The notes under the pieces are model-generated. The model did no database searches and was not told the origin of the DNA. It saw nothing but the letters and a program-made list of their open reading frames with translations. Both the position numbers and the translations under genes were made by a program. Positions 11,428 through 22,903 of a DNA stretch of 64,000 bases are shown piece by piece (position 1 is the first letter of the stretch; the number at the start of each line of letters is the position of its first letter). Source of the stretch: Sipunculus nudus (Eukaryota; Annelida; Sipuncula; Golfingiida; Sipunculidae); contig CM049311.1 in the NCBI GenBank assembly GCA_026874595.1, positions 77,696,453-77,760,452 on the forward strand. The letters are read 5' to 3'.

Positions 11428-14057
11428 TTAGCTCAGCTTACTATAAGTCATCTGAGCTATAGTCATGGTCCATCCTCCCTCCATCCGTCTGTCCGTCCGT
11501 CCGTCCGGATGTCCGTCCGTAAGACTGGCACGTTTTGACACCTTTGAAACTACAAATCTGAAATTCGGCATACAGTTAGATGTCCCCAAAATCTCCTACC
11601 ATGCCAAAAATTGGGTCAATAGGACTTTGTTCCTTTTAGATATTAAGGAAAAAGCTCAATTTTTTATTAGCAATCTATTTTCACACTTCAGGACTGCCTA
11701 ATATCAAAACCACTCATCTGGTTTTCTTCATATTTACCATAAATATTCCTCTATAAAGTTCCTATGTACATGCCAGAAATTAAGTCAGTATTATTTAATT
11801 TAAAAAAGTTATGGGCCCAAACAAAAGGACTTTGTAAAAAAAATCAGGAAAGATATTTGGTCACTTAAGACCAAAAGTGTTAAAGATAGGGACTTTTTTC
11901 AGTAATACAACTTTAATTGAACAAAATTTAATTGTTTACCAAAAATTAGATCAAAATCTGTTAAATATTTTTAAATATTGGCAAAAATATAAAAATGGTA
12001 CCTTAATTTTGCCCAAGTTTGACCATGGCACGTTTTTTCCCTGTTACTGCTGAGGATTTAATTTTCAAAGCATGTTTTGTTACCATTTCAACTGTTAACA
12101 CCAAAAATTTGAAACCAGTTGATCAAAAACTGTAGATTTCATTCAAGTTTTTAAGCACCATGTCACACATTGTTTACATCAAGCTAGTGTTATGCAGTTT
12201 GCTAGAGCTCAGCTCCCCAGCTTCAGCTCTAAGTTCCTGAAATTTGGCATACAGTTAGATGTCTCCAAAATCCCCCACCATGCCAAGAATTTAATCACTA
12301 GAACTTAATTCCTTCAAAATATTAATGCAAAACTTCATTTTTCCATTGAAAACCCATTGTTACACTGTAAGACTGCCTAATATCAAATCCACTGATCTGA
12401 CTTTGATCATATATAATATACATATTTTTCTATACATTTGCTATGCACATGCCAGAAATGATGTCAGTACTGCATAACTGTTTTAAGTTATGGGCCAAAA
12501 AATAATGCACTTTTTAAAGAATCAAGAAATATATTTACTCCCTTAACAAGAGGATTGCTGAAGCTAGAGATTTTTTGTCAGGGATGTAACATTATTTAAT
12601 CAAGATTCAATTGAATACCCAAAATTATTTCTGAATTTTTCAAACTTTATAAGTAATTAGTATAAATATAAACTTAGTACCTTAAATTTTGCCCAACTTT
12701 GACCATGGCACGTTTGTTTCCTGTGAGCACTGTTGATACAATTTTCATATCATGCACGCATAAGGATTTCAGCTTTTTAGTTTAGAAAGCTGAAAGAAAT
12801 TGGCCAAAAATTGTAGCTTTTATTAATGTTTTTATGAGATAATGTCAGAACCAGGCTTTCCCCAGCCACTCTTCAGTCACTTGTATGTTGACCTTATTGA
12901 TGTTTCAGCAAATTATTCACGCTTGAGGGAGGCATACACTGGGGCAGCCAGGCAGCTTATGGCCAGCCACAGTTAATCCAGGTGTCCAACCCAACTTATC
13001 TAGTAGTTGTTTTGACCAACAACATAACAAGAAACTATAAATAAATAGTAATAACAAATTAAAGAAAAATTAATAGAAAAGGAATTTTTTAGTTGATCAG
13101 TAACAGGAAATTAACTTTCAGTTACTGATGATGTAAGAATCTTGTATGGATGGATAGAATGTCAATGTCAGTGTTATTCCAAATAACACCATGCAGTCAC
13201 CTATAGTATTTTTCAGTTCAATTTTAATGATAAAAAAATAAATCATATTATTCATTACTAATCATTAGGGGTCATATGAAGGAAATTTATGATAGACAAA
13301 GATGCAGTTGATAATATTATTCTAGATTCCTACTGTGTCTAGTGTGTAGATTGATGTGAAAGTAGTCAAAAGTGAATATATTACATTTATTTTTTTATAT
13401 AAATAAAAGCCATAAAACCAGGTACTTATGATCATTATTTAAAATTGTGAACTTTGTATATTCTGGATTCTCAACATGATTGTTTGGCAAAAATTGAATA
13501 AATACCAGACATGGTGCAAATACTTTGCAAATGCATTTGAATACGAATATGAATTATTATAAAATTTCTGGCATAAGAATGGGAATTCAGGTAAAAATGA
13601 AAGTATTTGAATACCAGTTCAAATACTTTCAAAATGTTTTCATGAATGCATTCATGAATATATTTTATAATATTATTTTAATGATAATTTCAGTTATATT
13701 TTATTTTAAAAAAATCATGATTTTCCTATTATTTTTAATAATAATTATATTTGGCACAGTATTTGTTAATTAATTTTAATAAATAGTTAAACTCTTTTAT
13801 TACATGTGCTGCTTATTAGTTATATGGCCAAGTCAAAATCTGTGTGACAATAGCACTCCATTTGTCAATAAAATAAATGAAATTAATCCGCTTCCCTGTC
13901 TCCAAATATACTATCAAAATCATACATAAGCTAAACACCAACAACTCATAATAAAGCTTTTTATTTTTTACCACACAAAACCAGCATGTGCCTCATTTCA
14001 AAATCATATTTCTTTATCATATATAAACGCTGAGCACCGTGACCCATGGGTCCCTTG
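11428..14057 (+). mobile_element. Family D element D3 (2.63 kb)
   Basis: Same ends as D2: TTAGCTCAGCTTACTATAAG at the start and GACCCATGGGTC then CCTTG|TT at the end. It includes a CGTCCGTCCG run at 11487-11520. It is collinear with D7 (55239-57861, 2623 bp), including the internal marker CACTTGGGGCAGCCAGGCAG-like block near 12935 (near 56735 in D7). Non-autonomous, no transposase. Confidence 0.65.
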
Positions 14058-15022
14058 TTTTTTGTGGTGAAATAGAATAAATATTCCCCCTAAGTATCTT
14101 GGTATCAGTCAGCTTGCCTTTTTTTACCAACCATTGCAATAATTAAGCCTCTGTATGGCTTAGAAAATTTCTGAAAGATGGTGGCCTTTAATGGGGCATC
14201 ATTAATGGTGGAGTGTAATTGTTTAGAATCTTTCAAGGAGCGACACTCATTTTGTCATGACAGTTTAAAAAAAATTCCAGCAGGTGGCAGCACTTGACCA
14301 TGCAGCTTTGTCAGTTTGAAATGGTTCTATAGGTATCTTATAGATGGCAGCACTTGCTGACTGATCATTTTCATCAATGTTGTTGTTTGTATGTTATGAC
14401 GTAATTACTAGTGTTGAGAGTAGCTGCCTTGATCATAATTGATCATCCACAGCATATCAGTGACTGATTATCAAGTGTCAATCATTTTGTGTAAGGAATC
14501 AGTTGTAATTGTATGTTAGAAATCAGTTGTAATTCTATAATCAATCATAGGCAAAAATAGGTTGACTTCAGGAGGATATCAAGTATAGACCTGTACATCC
14601 ACTCAATCCATATATAAGCCTACATTATTTCTAATATAACTAATAACTCTATAGCCTACATGTGTATGAAGTTAACTTAGGAGTGAATATATTTGTAAAC
14701 ACATATTGTTCATCAATGTATTTGTATAAATCATACTTCCATTCATTATATATTTCTAAAGCACATCCATCGTGAATAACTCTGTAATATATTTTGGCAA
14801 TGAGAGATTGATCATCAGATCATCTGTATAAGCTGACTGATCATTGATTATAATCAACCATTTTTCCCAACACTGATAACTATGCTACAAAAAATTGTGT
14901 ACAAAAAGTTCTCGCTGCATAAATTATTCCTGCAACTTAAGTAGTAGTTTGTGAGCAAATATTCAAAACCAGATAACTGTTTTCATTCACTGTATTATGT
15001 ATTATGTATAATGGTTATGTTA
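14058..15022. other. Intron, no feature seen
   Basis: AT-rich intronic DNA. Two loosely similar phrases (GGTGGCAGCACTTG near 14284 and GATGGCAGCACTTGCTG near 14343) suggest an old local duplication. No coding signal. Confidence 0.4.
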
Positions 15023-15085
<63 letters not shown>

Positions 15086-15105
15086 TGTATATATATATAT
15101 ATATA
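15023..15105. repeat. (TA)n microsatellite
   Basis: Alternating TA for about 80 bp, interrupted once by CTG. The apparent IYIY-repeat peptides in both directions are products of this repeat, not genes. The adjacent MITE inserted at a TA inside this tract. Confidence 0.95.
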
Positions 15106-16313
15106 CAGTGGAACCCCACAATTACGACCACCCTGGGGACTGAGCAAAGTGGTTGTAATTTGGGGGTGGTCGTATTTGTGAAACTATTACCGTGGTCGCA
15201 TATAACACGCTGATATTTAATGTGTATCAGAGTTTATTTATTGTATATCTTTAATGTGAATTATAAAAAAATATTTTACTTAGAGGAGGACCCTTATTAT
15301 GATTTTTTTGTGTGTGTGTAGCTGAACATATTTATTCAGGATAAAAATTAATATACATGTACACATACGTAGTGACTGATGTTTAACAAATAATAACACT
15401 AAGGCAATACGATTACAACCTACTGAATGCATATTGAACATAATACGTGGCAGTCATATATTTAGCCTTCCACTTGAGTATATATTGCGTGCACTTGAGT
15501 TTAAACTGCTGAGCCATTTCGTGCTGACTGCGCGTGGTGTTGCCTCCTTGATTAACGCCACTTTATCCTTCAAAGAGAGCTCTTTCAGAGGCATGGTTGC
15601 CTAACAGCAAGCAATTTAAATGCAAACTTAACCAGTAGAGAAATAAACTGACAACGATCTATCAGAAAAGGCAAGTTAATGTGAGGGATTTTCCCCCATG
15701 CAAGCTTTATTTATACATTTTACTGACTGCTCAATACTCAGTGTCAGTAAGGTATGAATACATTTAGGACTAACTAGGTCGTTAATTTTACCAATGAGGA
15801 TCGAACAATATGTGATGAGTTGAAATATTAAGCCCGCAACCCCACACTTAGGGTAGCTGTAATACAGATGATCAGTGAGGGGCAATTAGCATCTGACCCA
15901 AGGTCAGACCGGCTAATTAAGTAATCAGGCTGATGGTTACCCTCTTTGATCTATAACCTACACCTCAACCAGTCTCAGCGAAGACACCGAGTCGGGAAGA
16001 TATGCGGGACCAGATTAACACCCGGGTTAAGAAACCTTGTTACCCGCTTTGATCTTTCGTTAAGGCGCCTGTGACAAGACCCAGCTATTGACTCGTGACA
16101 AATGTTGTTTCAGTACTTCTCGGCGGTGGTCGCATTAGCAGGGTCGCATTAGTGCTCGGGCCAGGAAATCTGGTCGTAATTCTGAATTCAGGGGTGGTCG
16201 TAATTTTGAGTCATTTTTAAACATAAATAAACTAATAAAAATTCAGGACCAAACAAAATGGTCGTAATTGTGGGGTTGTCGCAATTGTGGGGTGGTGGCA
16301 AGGCGAGGTTCCA

Positions 16314-16316
<3 letters not shown>
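15106..16316. mobile_element. pogo/Tigger-like non-autonomous DNA transposon
   Basis: Terminal inverted repeats CAGTGGAACC (left) and GGTTCCACTG (right), flanked by TA on both sides, as in the pogo branch of Tc1/mariner. Subterminal GTCGTAATTG-type words recur in both arms and in the middle. The 1.2-kb interior carries no DDE transposase frame, so the element depends on a partner elsewhere. It sits between two TA microsatellites, its preferred target. Confidence 0.75.
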
Positions 16317-16355
<39 letters not shown>

Positions 16356-16766
16356 TTGATGCTCAAAATTTAACTCAGACACTCAGTTCTAGGGGTCCAG
16401 GCATTTGACCAGATATAATCAATGGACTAATAGAATCAAAATTGGCTCTTGTGGTAGTCACTGACCATTGCAGACTACTTCAGCATCCAGTTAGTTGGGT
16501 TAACACTGAGCTGACAACTCACCCTTATATTTCACATTATAGGATAATAATATATTGACACAATATATCGGATAATGATATATTGACACTATCTGATCAT
16601 CTCATGATATAAAAATGAATTAAATTAAAAAATTCAATTTTACAAAATTAAACTAAATTGACAAAGATCACCATCCATTTAGATGCTCCAGGATATCATG
16701 TGACACCCAGTGAGCATGCTTGAGCATCTCTTCCTCTTTCAGCTTCTTTTCCTATTGAAAGCCATG

Positions 16767-16860
<94 letters not shown>

Positions 16861-16866
16861 ATATAT
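16317..16866. repeat. (TA)n tracts flanking unique intron sequence
   Basis: A TA tract at 16317-16352, unique AT-rich intron to about 16765, then a TA tract of about 100 bp at 16766-16866 that ends roughly 90 bp before the exon b acceptor. Such tracts are likely length-polymorphic and hard to assemble. Confidence 0.85.
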
Positions 16867-16958
16867 TTGTTTGTTTGGTGTAAACTGAAACCTTGTGCAT
16901 GTTTGAGACCCTTTCCTAAAAGCTAATTGTAAAGAAATTATATTGATATGCATTACAG

Positions 16959-17186
16959 GCAGTTTGATCTCCGCAGTCCAGAAAAGTGCACAAGCACTAA
17001 TCCAAAAAATGTTCTAATTAACCTGAATGCTCACCTTGGTGCCAGTGCAGAGGCAAAATGTATAGCAATCAACCCCCTACGACCTGAGCTGCTGGCTGTT
17101 GGTGCTAACGATCCCTATGTCAGAATCTATGACCGCCGAATGCTCACCTGCAAAAGTATTAAATTTCCAAACGACAATGGTGCCAG
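16959..17186 (+). CDS. WDTC1: WDTC1 exon b: WD repeats with DWD-like boxes
   Basis: Residues 63-138. It opens MQFDLRS, the counterpart of human RQYDLRE, and later has EAKCIAINP, LLAVGANDPYVRIYDRRM and a basic tail. FDLR and YDRR are WDxR-type boxes, the motif that in DCAF proteins contacts DDB1, so ligase binding is probably retained. The acceptor is ATTACAG and the donor CAG|GTAAGT. The exon follows a 9.2-kb intron holding two family D elements, a pogo-like MITE and long TA microsatellites, one ending about 90 bp before the acceptor. Confidence 0.96.
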
Positions 17187-17749
17187 GTAAGTGAAACTTT
17201 TGATTTACACACACGTTAGGTCTGGTCAATGACCAACATGATTTGTCTCTCAGTTTTCTCCAGTATTTTAGTTTACAAAGTAATAGATTTTATGGCTTCA
17301 TATTTATCAGTCAGGTTGTTTGGTTACTACTGTATTATTGACAGTTTGCTGTGACAACATGATAATAATCATGTAGTATTAACCACATCACATATACATT
17401 TGTTTATGATGAATAAAAATATGTATGGTTTAATTGCACAAGGCTCATTCCTTATCCCCAGGCTCTGTGGATATGAGCCTTACCTTGTGTTAGGCCTGCT
17501 TTCATAAGAAAAGTTCTGTTATGTGTATATCTGTTTGTTTAGATGGTAGCTTTACTTATAAGTTATAAGAAATGAGTGATTGTTGGGTAAATCTTGAATA
17601 CAAATATGTATATATGATAAACATAGATTGTCTTTGCTCATATATACTATTAGAATAAGAGAGAATTGACTGTAAGAGTAATATTTCATAATCTAAATCC
17701 ATTGGCTGTAAAAAGTGTTCTTGAAGGACGGCCCATGCTTTTTTTCCAG

Positions 17750-17841
17750 GTTGCCATGGGAACGACCATTATTAGATGCAGAAGCCATGTCTCAAGAAGA
17801 CTATGGTTTACCGATGGGATGTGTACATTATTATGTAGCAG
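17750..17841 (+). CDS. WDTC1: WDTC1 exon c: small exon ending in YYVAG
   Basis: Residues 139-169: PWERPLLDAEAMSQEDYGLP, then MGCVHYYVA and the first base of glycine. It matches the human segment ending YYVAGHLP. The upstream part is poorly conserved, as usual for this linker. The acceptor is TTTTTTTCCAG and the donor is GCAG|GTAAAG at 17842. The last 18 bases of the exon plus this donor are the first unit of a tandem array that runs to 18115 (see the separate entry), which makes donor choice here unusual. Confidence 0.95.
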
Positions 17842-18115
17842 GTAAAGAGGTGTCTTCCTCATACATTATTATGTAGCAGGTAAAAAGGCTTCAACTTCAT
17901 ACATTATTATGTAGCAGGTAAAGAGGTGTCTCCTTCATACATTTTATGTAGCAGGTAAAAAGGCTTTAACTTCATACATTATTATGTAGCAGGTAAAGAG
18001 TTGTCTCCTTCATACATTTTATGTAGCAGGTTAAGAGGCATCTCCTTCATACATTATTATGTAGCAGGTAAAGAGGCATCTCCTTCATACATTATTATGT
18101 AGCAGTTAAAGAGGT
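17824..18115 (+). repeat. 38-bp tandem array copying the exon c 3' end and splice donor
   Basis: Eight copies at 37-38 bp spacing. Each contains TATTATGTAGCAG followed in most copies by GTAAAG or GTAAAA. Unit 1 is the real end of exon c plus its donor (GT at 17842). Copies 2-7 place GT at 17880, 17918, 17955, 17993, 18030 and 18068; copy 8 has lost one G. The sequence between GTs alternates between GAGGTGTCTCCTTCATACAT-like and AGGCTTCAACTTCATACAT-like variants. Read in the exon frame, a TAG stop occurs at 17874-17876. Confidence 0.9.
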
Positions 18116-19017
18116 GTCTCCTTCATTTAGTCTCACTTTATCTTGCATTATGGATTGCATTGACCTTAAGGAATGGCTACTATCAAGGCTTTTCCAGCTA
18201 TGCTTTAAGATATCTTGCTTCATTGAGCTGCTTCATGAAAAATAAACATGGCAGTAGAACCAATGAAATGACTGGGGATATACTTTCTCTGGCAGCAGCT
18301 GATACATATCTTTCACTGTTTATAGATCAAATTTCTAGCATTTGCATTGCCAGGGGGCTACAGGAATCTGTTCTGGAGCATAAAATGGCTTGTAAAGAAT
18401 TTGACTGTTGCAGGGTTCCCACACCCTGAAAAAGCCATGAATTTTTTATTTTAAAATTATTTACTTAATTTCATTTCTTTTTTTTCTAAAATCATAAATA
18501 AGTCCTTAAATATTTTTTCTCGCTCTCTTTTCCTGACAATAGATTAGTAATTGATTAATGAATTTACAACCACAGTTTGTAATGCAATACCCAAATTCAT
18601 AGGAAAAGGTCATGAAGTTTGTTTACTGTAGAGCATTAAGACTTGAGACTTGAGACTTGATCATTAAGACTTGAGAGAATGTAGGTTTATTGTTTAAATT
18701 AATTTTGACCCACTCTGGTTTCATTCACATGTATTCCCTATATGATTTTATGACCAGTTATGCCACTGTATAACAATGACCATATATTTAAGATAAAAGG
18801 TCTTATAAAACTAAAATAATAAGTGTGAGTGTAAGTTCTTATTGTCATGTACTAATAAAATCTGTTATCACTGCATGGCACAAGGCATCAGGCATGCCCC
18901 AGCTGAACATTCATCCAAGTTTTAAACAGCTAAAGGCGAAAGATATACCTGTATGTAGACTGCCATACCGCTTAAGTTTAAATAATCTACCCTTCAGTTG
19001 ACAAGTGTACCAGAGTA
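18116..19017. other. Intron with a partial hAT-like repeat end
   Basis: A short open stretch at 18160-18429 has no family resemblance. At 18411 a sequence starting CAGGGTTCCCAC resembles the left end of the repeat at 20570-20967, followed by AAAGCCATGAA-type text and decaying by about 18620. TGAGACTTGA is repeated near 18640-18675. Confidence 0.45.
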
Positions 19018-19196
19018 CAATGGAACCTGTCTGTAAGACCACCTGTCTAATAAGACCACCTGTATGTTAAGACCACCCTTGAGTGAATCCATAGCCTTTC
19101 ACATCCACTGATAAGCTACCTGCTAATAAATCCACCAGTGAGTTGAAACTACTTTTTGCCAGTCCCATGAGTGGTCTCGTTACACAGGTTTCACTG
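19018..19196. mobile_element. Short pogo-like MITE (179 bp)
   Basis: Left end CAATGGAACCTG and right end CAGGTTTCACTG, flanked by TA. AAGACCACC repeats inside on the left arm and GTGGTCTCGTTACAC on the right arm. It is a shorter relative of 15106-16316 with no coding capacity. A similar copy lies at 25153-25311. Confidence 0.7.
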
Positions 19197-19207
19197 TATA
19201 TAATAAT

Positions 19208-19648
19208 TGTTACGGGGTGCACATAAAAGCGGACTGGACTGTCTTGCTAGTGAAGCTTGCTTTGCTAGCGAAGCGGTTGGTACGCCGGAACTGTACGCCA
19301 CTGACCTGGGTTTGACCCCCCAGATCAGCCCAGGATTTTTCCCTCATTTAATTGTCTTCGTAACAAAATGGGGGCTTGTCCGACGTGATGATAAAACTTT
19401 GTGGCCAAGGGAATAAACTCACCAAAGTGTGACTCCTGGGGAAAATTAGTCTTGTTCTGATAGCAGAACGCTCTTAAGAGGGGGTGTGTGACGGGGTGCA
19501 CATAAAAGCGGACTGAACTGTCTCGCTAGTGAAGCTTGCTTTGCTAGGGAAACGGTTGGTACGCCGGACTTGTGCGCCACCGACCTGGGTTCGACTATAG
19601 GATCGGCCCAGGATAATCCCCTCATTTATTTGTCTTCGTAACATAATT
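19208..19648 (+). repeat. Pair of 160-bp direct repeats, origin unknown
   Basis: TACGGGGTGCACATAAAAGC begins the first copy (about 19210-19369), and GACGGGGTGCACATAAAAGC the second (about 19490-19648). Both continue through GTGAAGCTTGCTTTGCTAG, GGTTGGTACGCCGGA and GACCTGGGTT to ATTGTCTTCGTAACA-like ends. A 120-bp spacer separates them. The second has GGGTTCGACT, loosely like a tRNA B box; the first has CATAAAAG like a promoter TATA. It could be a SINE pair or a remnant of an LTR element. I cannot decide. Confidence 0.6.
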
Positions 19649-19692
19649 GAATAGAATAATTTGATTAACTTAACTTTACTGTTTCCAAACAG

Positions 19693-19893
19693 GTCACCTA
19701 CCACAAAAACAGCATGACTACAAGAAAAAGTACCGAACACTGGCAACGACATATCTGACGTTCAGCCCAGATGGTTCCGAACTTCTCGTCAACTTGGGTG
19801 GGGAGCAGATCTATCTGTTTGATGTGAACAAGGGGCGATTACCACAAAAGTTTGATATACCATTCACAGTGCATGCCAAGAGTGTTGTCAGAG
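19693..19893 (+). CDS. WDTC1: WDTC1 exon d: WD repeat, GGEQIYLFD
   Basis: Residues 170-236. It completes VAG|HLP, then reads DYKKKYRTLATTYLTFSPDG, SELLVNLGGEQIYLFDV and a variable tail ending VVRG/D. Human has RVLVATYVTFSPNG and TELLVNMGGEQVYLFDL. Acceptor CCAAACAG, donor AGAG|GTGAGA. A 160-bp direct repeat pair of unknown type ends only about 45 bp upstream of the acceptor. Confidence 0.96.
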
Positions 19894-20569
19894 GTGAGAC
19901 CATGTTAGGGTGTCATATAATGTTAAAGGAAGGTTTATTTGTCATGTACATACAACCATCACACAGTAACAGTTCACATGGTCATTATATTGTGGTTGCC
20001 CTCATATTCTCACGCTTGTATTGTGCAAATTTCACTTTTTCTTCGCTTTGCGAGGGTTCCGTTTTTGCTATCTAGTCATAAAATAACCAACACGAAGTAT
20101 ATCTTATATTGAATATTACAGGAATTAAGTATATTAAATTATATGTACGCAAACTTTTAACTGTTGGTCCACAATCCAAAGAAACATCAAAGAAGTTAAA
20201 AATAATGTTCATTTTTGGCAGATCATTTGAAAGATTTATATAATTTATTAACGCAATCTTGAATTTACAGGTCACATACAAGATCTGTTGTTATTTATTA
20301 TATCAATCTTTTTCTATTCAACTCTTCTTAGATGTCAGGGCCCTAATTCAGAAAGGTTATATTTTGTCTATAAATTCTCTTTCTTCAATTTTGCAAATTT
20401 GAAACCCTTGCAAAGTAAAAGGTAAAGACATAATTATTTCAGGCCTGGGGGATTTCCACTAATTCTTCAATAATAGTGTTATATAAGCTTGAAAGAATTA
20501 TGGTAGACCATAGCCTAGTGGTGAGGCTTTAATTTGGAATAGAAGCTCCATGATTTGAAATTCATTGTT
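19894..20569. other. Intron, no feature seen
   Basis: Sequence after exon d. The exon frame continues briefly past the donor without domain resemblance. Otherwise ordinary AT-rich intron. Confidence 0.4.
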
Positions 20570-20967
20570 CAGGGTTCCCACGGGGCCTTTACAAAGTCCT
20601 TGAAAAGGCCTTAAAAATGCCAGGTATCTTGACATAGATCTTAAAAAGGTCTTAAATTTGATTTTACCATTCCTGATATAAAGAATGTACAAACACAGTT
20701 CTGTGATCGAACGAAAGTTTGAGACAGTTAAGGAGAAGTTGCCGTGGTCACTTGTCGAAGAAAGATCTCTGTAGATTCTCAGGACACACTACCATGAGAT
20801 CAGTCAAAACTTGTAGTGATCACCATTTGGGATCTTCAGTAGTTTTAAAGCCTGGTAGGGCCATTAAAGAATTCTATGTATAAAAGGGTCTTAAATTTTC
20901 TGTCAACTGGTCTTTAAAGACTTAAAAAGGTCTTACATTTGCTTTGCCAAGAGGTGCAGTAACCCTG
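20570..20967. mobile_element. hAT-like non-autonomous element
   Basis: Starts CAGGGTTCCCACGG and ends GCAGTAACCCTG, an imperfect terminal inverted repeat. The interior is rich in CCTTGAAAAGGCCTTAAAAA-type text, a pattern common in invertebrate hAT-derived repeats. Flanking TTGTT on both sides may be part of a target duplication, but a clean 8-bp match is not seen. No transposase. Confidence 0.5.
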
Positions 20968-21124
20968 TTGTTGCCTCAGTGGCAGAATGGTTAAATCTCA
21001 ACAGAACCTCAGAAATATGCATTGATGTCTCAACAACAGGTCATGACTTCTGGATTATTCAGAGCCTAGTGCATATGAAAATCTGAAATCCAGAAGCCCT
21101 ATTAAAAAAAGTAACGCATCATTT

Positions 21125-21848
21125 ATAGCTCTGCTGACTTTCAGTCATTCATATTCATCGTGGAGTATTTCATCAGTTCCTGCAGACTGGTGGTGCAACC
21201 TGGATTATTTTAATTCTTACCCATTTTGTTCTCAATTTTTGAGACCTTCAAAACTTTGGATGTCTGTTAACATGGCTCAAATCATAACCATTGGACCTGG
21301 AAGCTTTTAACTGTACATCAAGGGAGATCCATGAAAAATTATCTTAGAAACCTGAAATAAGGTTTCTGTTACCCATATCCTCCAAGCTATGGGGCTCAGA
21401 AGTACCCCCCCCCCCCCCAGAACAATTAAAAATTTAATTCAAAAGCTCGAGTATCTGAGCAACTAATGCATTGATCACCATGATTCTTTGCATGCATAAA
21501 TTATCATCATGGAGTGTTTCATCAGTTCTTGCAGATTGGTTATGCCACCTTGACTTTTTTCAAATTTTTACGCATATTTTTAAAATCATTTTTGAGACCT
21601 TCAAAGATGCTAACATCATCTGTTAACAGGGCAGCTATCATAACCATAGGACTTAGAATGTCCTGACTTGACATGCAGGGAGGTCCATGAAAGATCTCAT
21701 TGAAAACCTGAAATTAGGTCGCTGTTACCAATATTCTCAAAGCTATGCTTCAGTTGAATGGGGATACCACCTACAAAATTTGGCATTCAGATGATAAAAT
21801 TCCTTTTATGAATGTCTTCCTAGTCAGCTGAGCATCATGGGTCACTTA
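21125..21848 (+). mobile_element. Family D element D4, short copy
   Basis: Begins TATAGCTCTGCTGACTTTCA, has two D monomers (GCAGACTGGTGGTGCAACCT and similar), a poly-C tract near 21407, and ends CAGCTGAGCATCATGGGTCA with CTTATT in place of CTTGTT. It is the smallest complete-looking member. The 5' foldback is degraded. Confidence 0.55.
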
Positions 21849-22249
21849 TTATTGTATGGTTACCTTTATTCATATAAGTTTAGACAGTTCCATTAACAAG
21901 CTATAGACCTATCCTATTAAAAAAATGAAGATACTGGAATTTCCTATCAGAGTGCCTATCTCTCATCATCAATATAAAGACCTGTGAACAACTTGTCTAT
22001 CTAGTTACAAGAACAAATGGGAGGAACTTCATAGCTAGAGTATTGATTATATGTAGATGCATGTGCCCTAATTACTGTCATTCTTTAACTCTTTCTCTGC
22101 CCTGTTTCTTTCATTTTCAAAAATATTGATTTTTCTCTAGAGTAACATTGTTTCCTGTTTTGACATTTTGGTGTACTCCTGACATTGCTTCCCTGTGTAT
22201 GTAGATATGTTCTTTTGCCTTTCTGTTTAGGGTCCTAGTTCTTTTTTTT

Positions 22250-22727
22250 ATGCCCCCGCCACAAAGTGGCCGGGGCATAAAGTTTTACCCATGTCCGTCA
22301 TTCCGTCCTTCCGTCCTTCCGAAATCAAACAGTTGTACGGACTATTTTTCACAATGCCTACAGATATTGGCCTGATTTTTGGTGTGTAGGCAGATAATGA
22401 CCAGTTACAGATTGAGTTCGCGTTTCGTCCCGATTGACCTACTTTTGACTGTTTTACGGCTCCTTAACTTAGAAAATTTCATGAAAAATAGAAATTTTCA
22501 TGACAAATACACATGTACAGACTTTTTTTCGCAATGCCTGCAGATATTGGCCTGATTTTTGGTGTGTGGGCAGATAATGACCAGTTACAGATGGAGTTCG
22601 CGTTTTGTTCCAGTTGACCTACTTTTGACCATACAACACCTCCCGAACTTAAAAAATTTAACAAAAATTAACAAATGTTTCTAATTTGCCCCAGGCTGGG
22701 GCATTCGTGTCGTTCCGACACATCTAG
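22250..22727 (+). mobile_element. Family B element B2, two monomers
   Basis: The intact 5' cap ATGCCCCCGCCACAAAGTGG folds onto CCGGGGCAT. About two 180-bp monomers follow, then the 3' hairpin GTGTCG-TTC-CGACAC and ATCTAG|T. At 478 bp it is a compact view of family B and lies in the WDTC1 d-e intron. Confidence 0.7.
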
Positions 22728-22761
22728 TTTTAAAATTGAACAGGTTGGATCTGTGTGGGTA

Positions 22762-22903
22762 CAGTGGATCTCCACAATAAAGACCACCTTGGGGATTGAC
22801 CAGATTGGTGGTAAATTGGTGTGGTCATATTTGTGAAATAATAAGGTACCTGGATCATATATTTGAGACCAAGAAAAGTGGTCTTAAGTGTGGGGTTCCA
22901 CTG
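22762..22903. mobile_element. Short pogo-like MITE (142 bp)
   Basis: CAGTGGATCTCCAC at the left and GTGGGGTTCCACTG at the right, preceded by TA. The right TA has changed to TC. AAGACCACC and GTGGTCTTAAG are complementary subterminal blocks. A relative of 15106-16316. Confidence 0.65.

Noticed and set aside
15004-15213. IYIYIY-rich membrane-like peptides
   Set aside because: Products of a TA microsatellite.
19560-19600. tRNA gene from the GGTTCGAC-like box
   Set aside because: No A box or acceptor stem could be fitted; only a vague B-box match.
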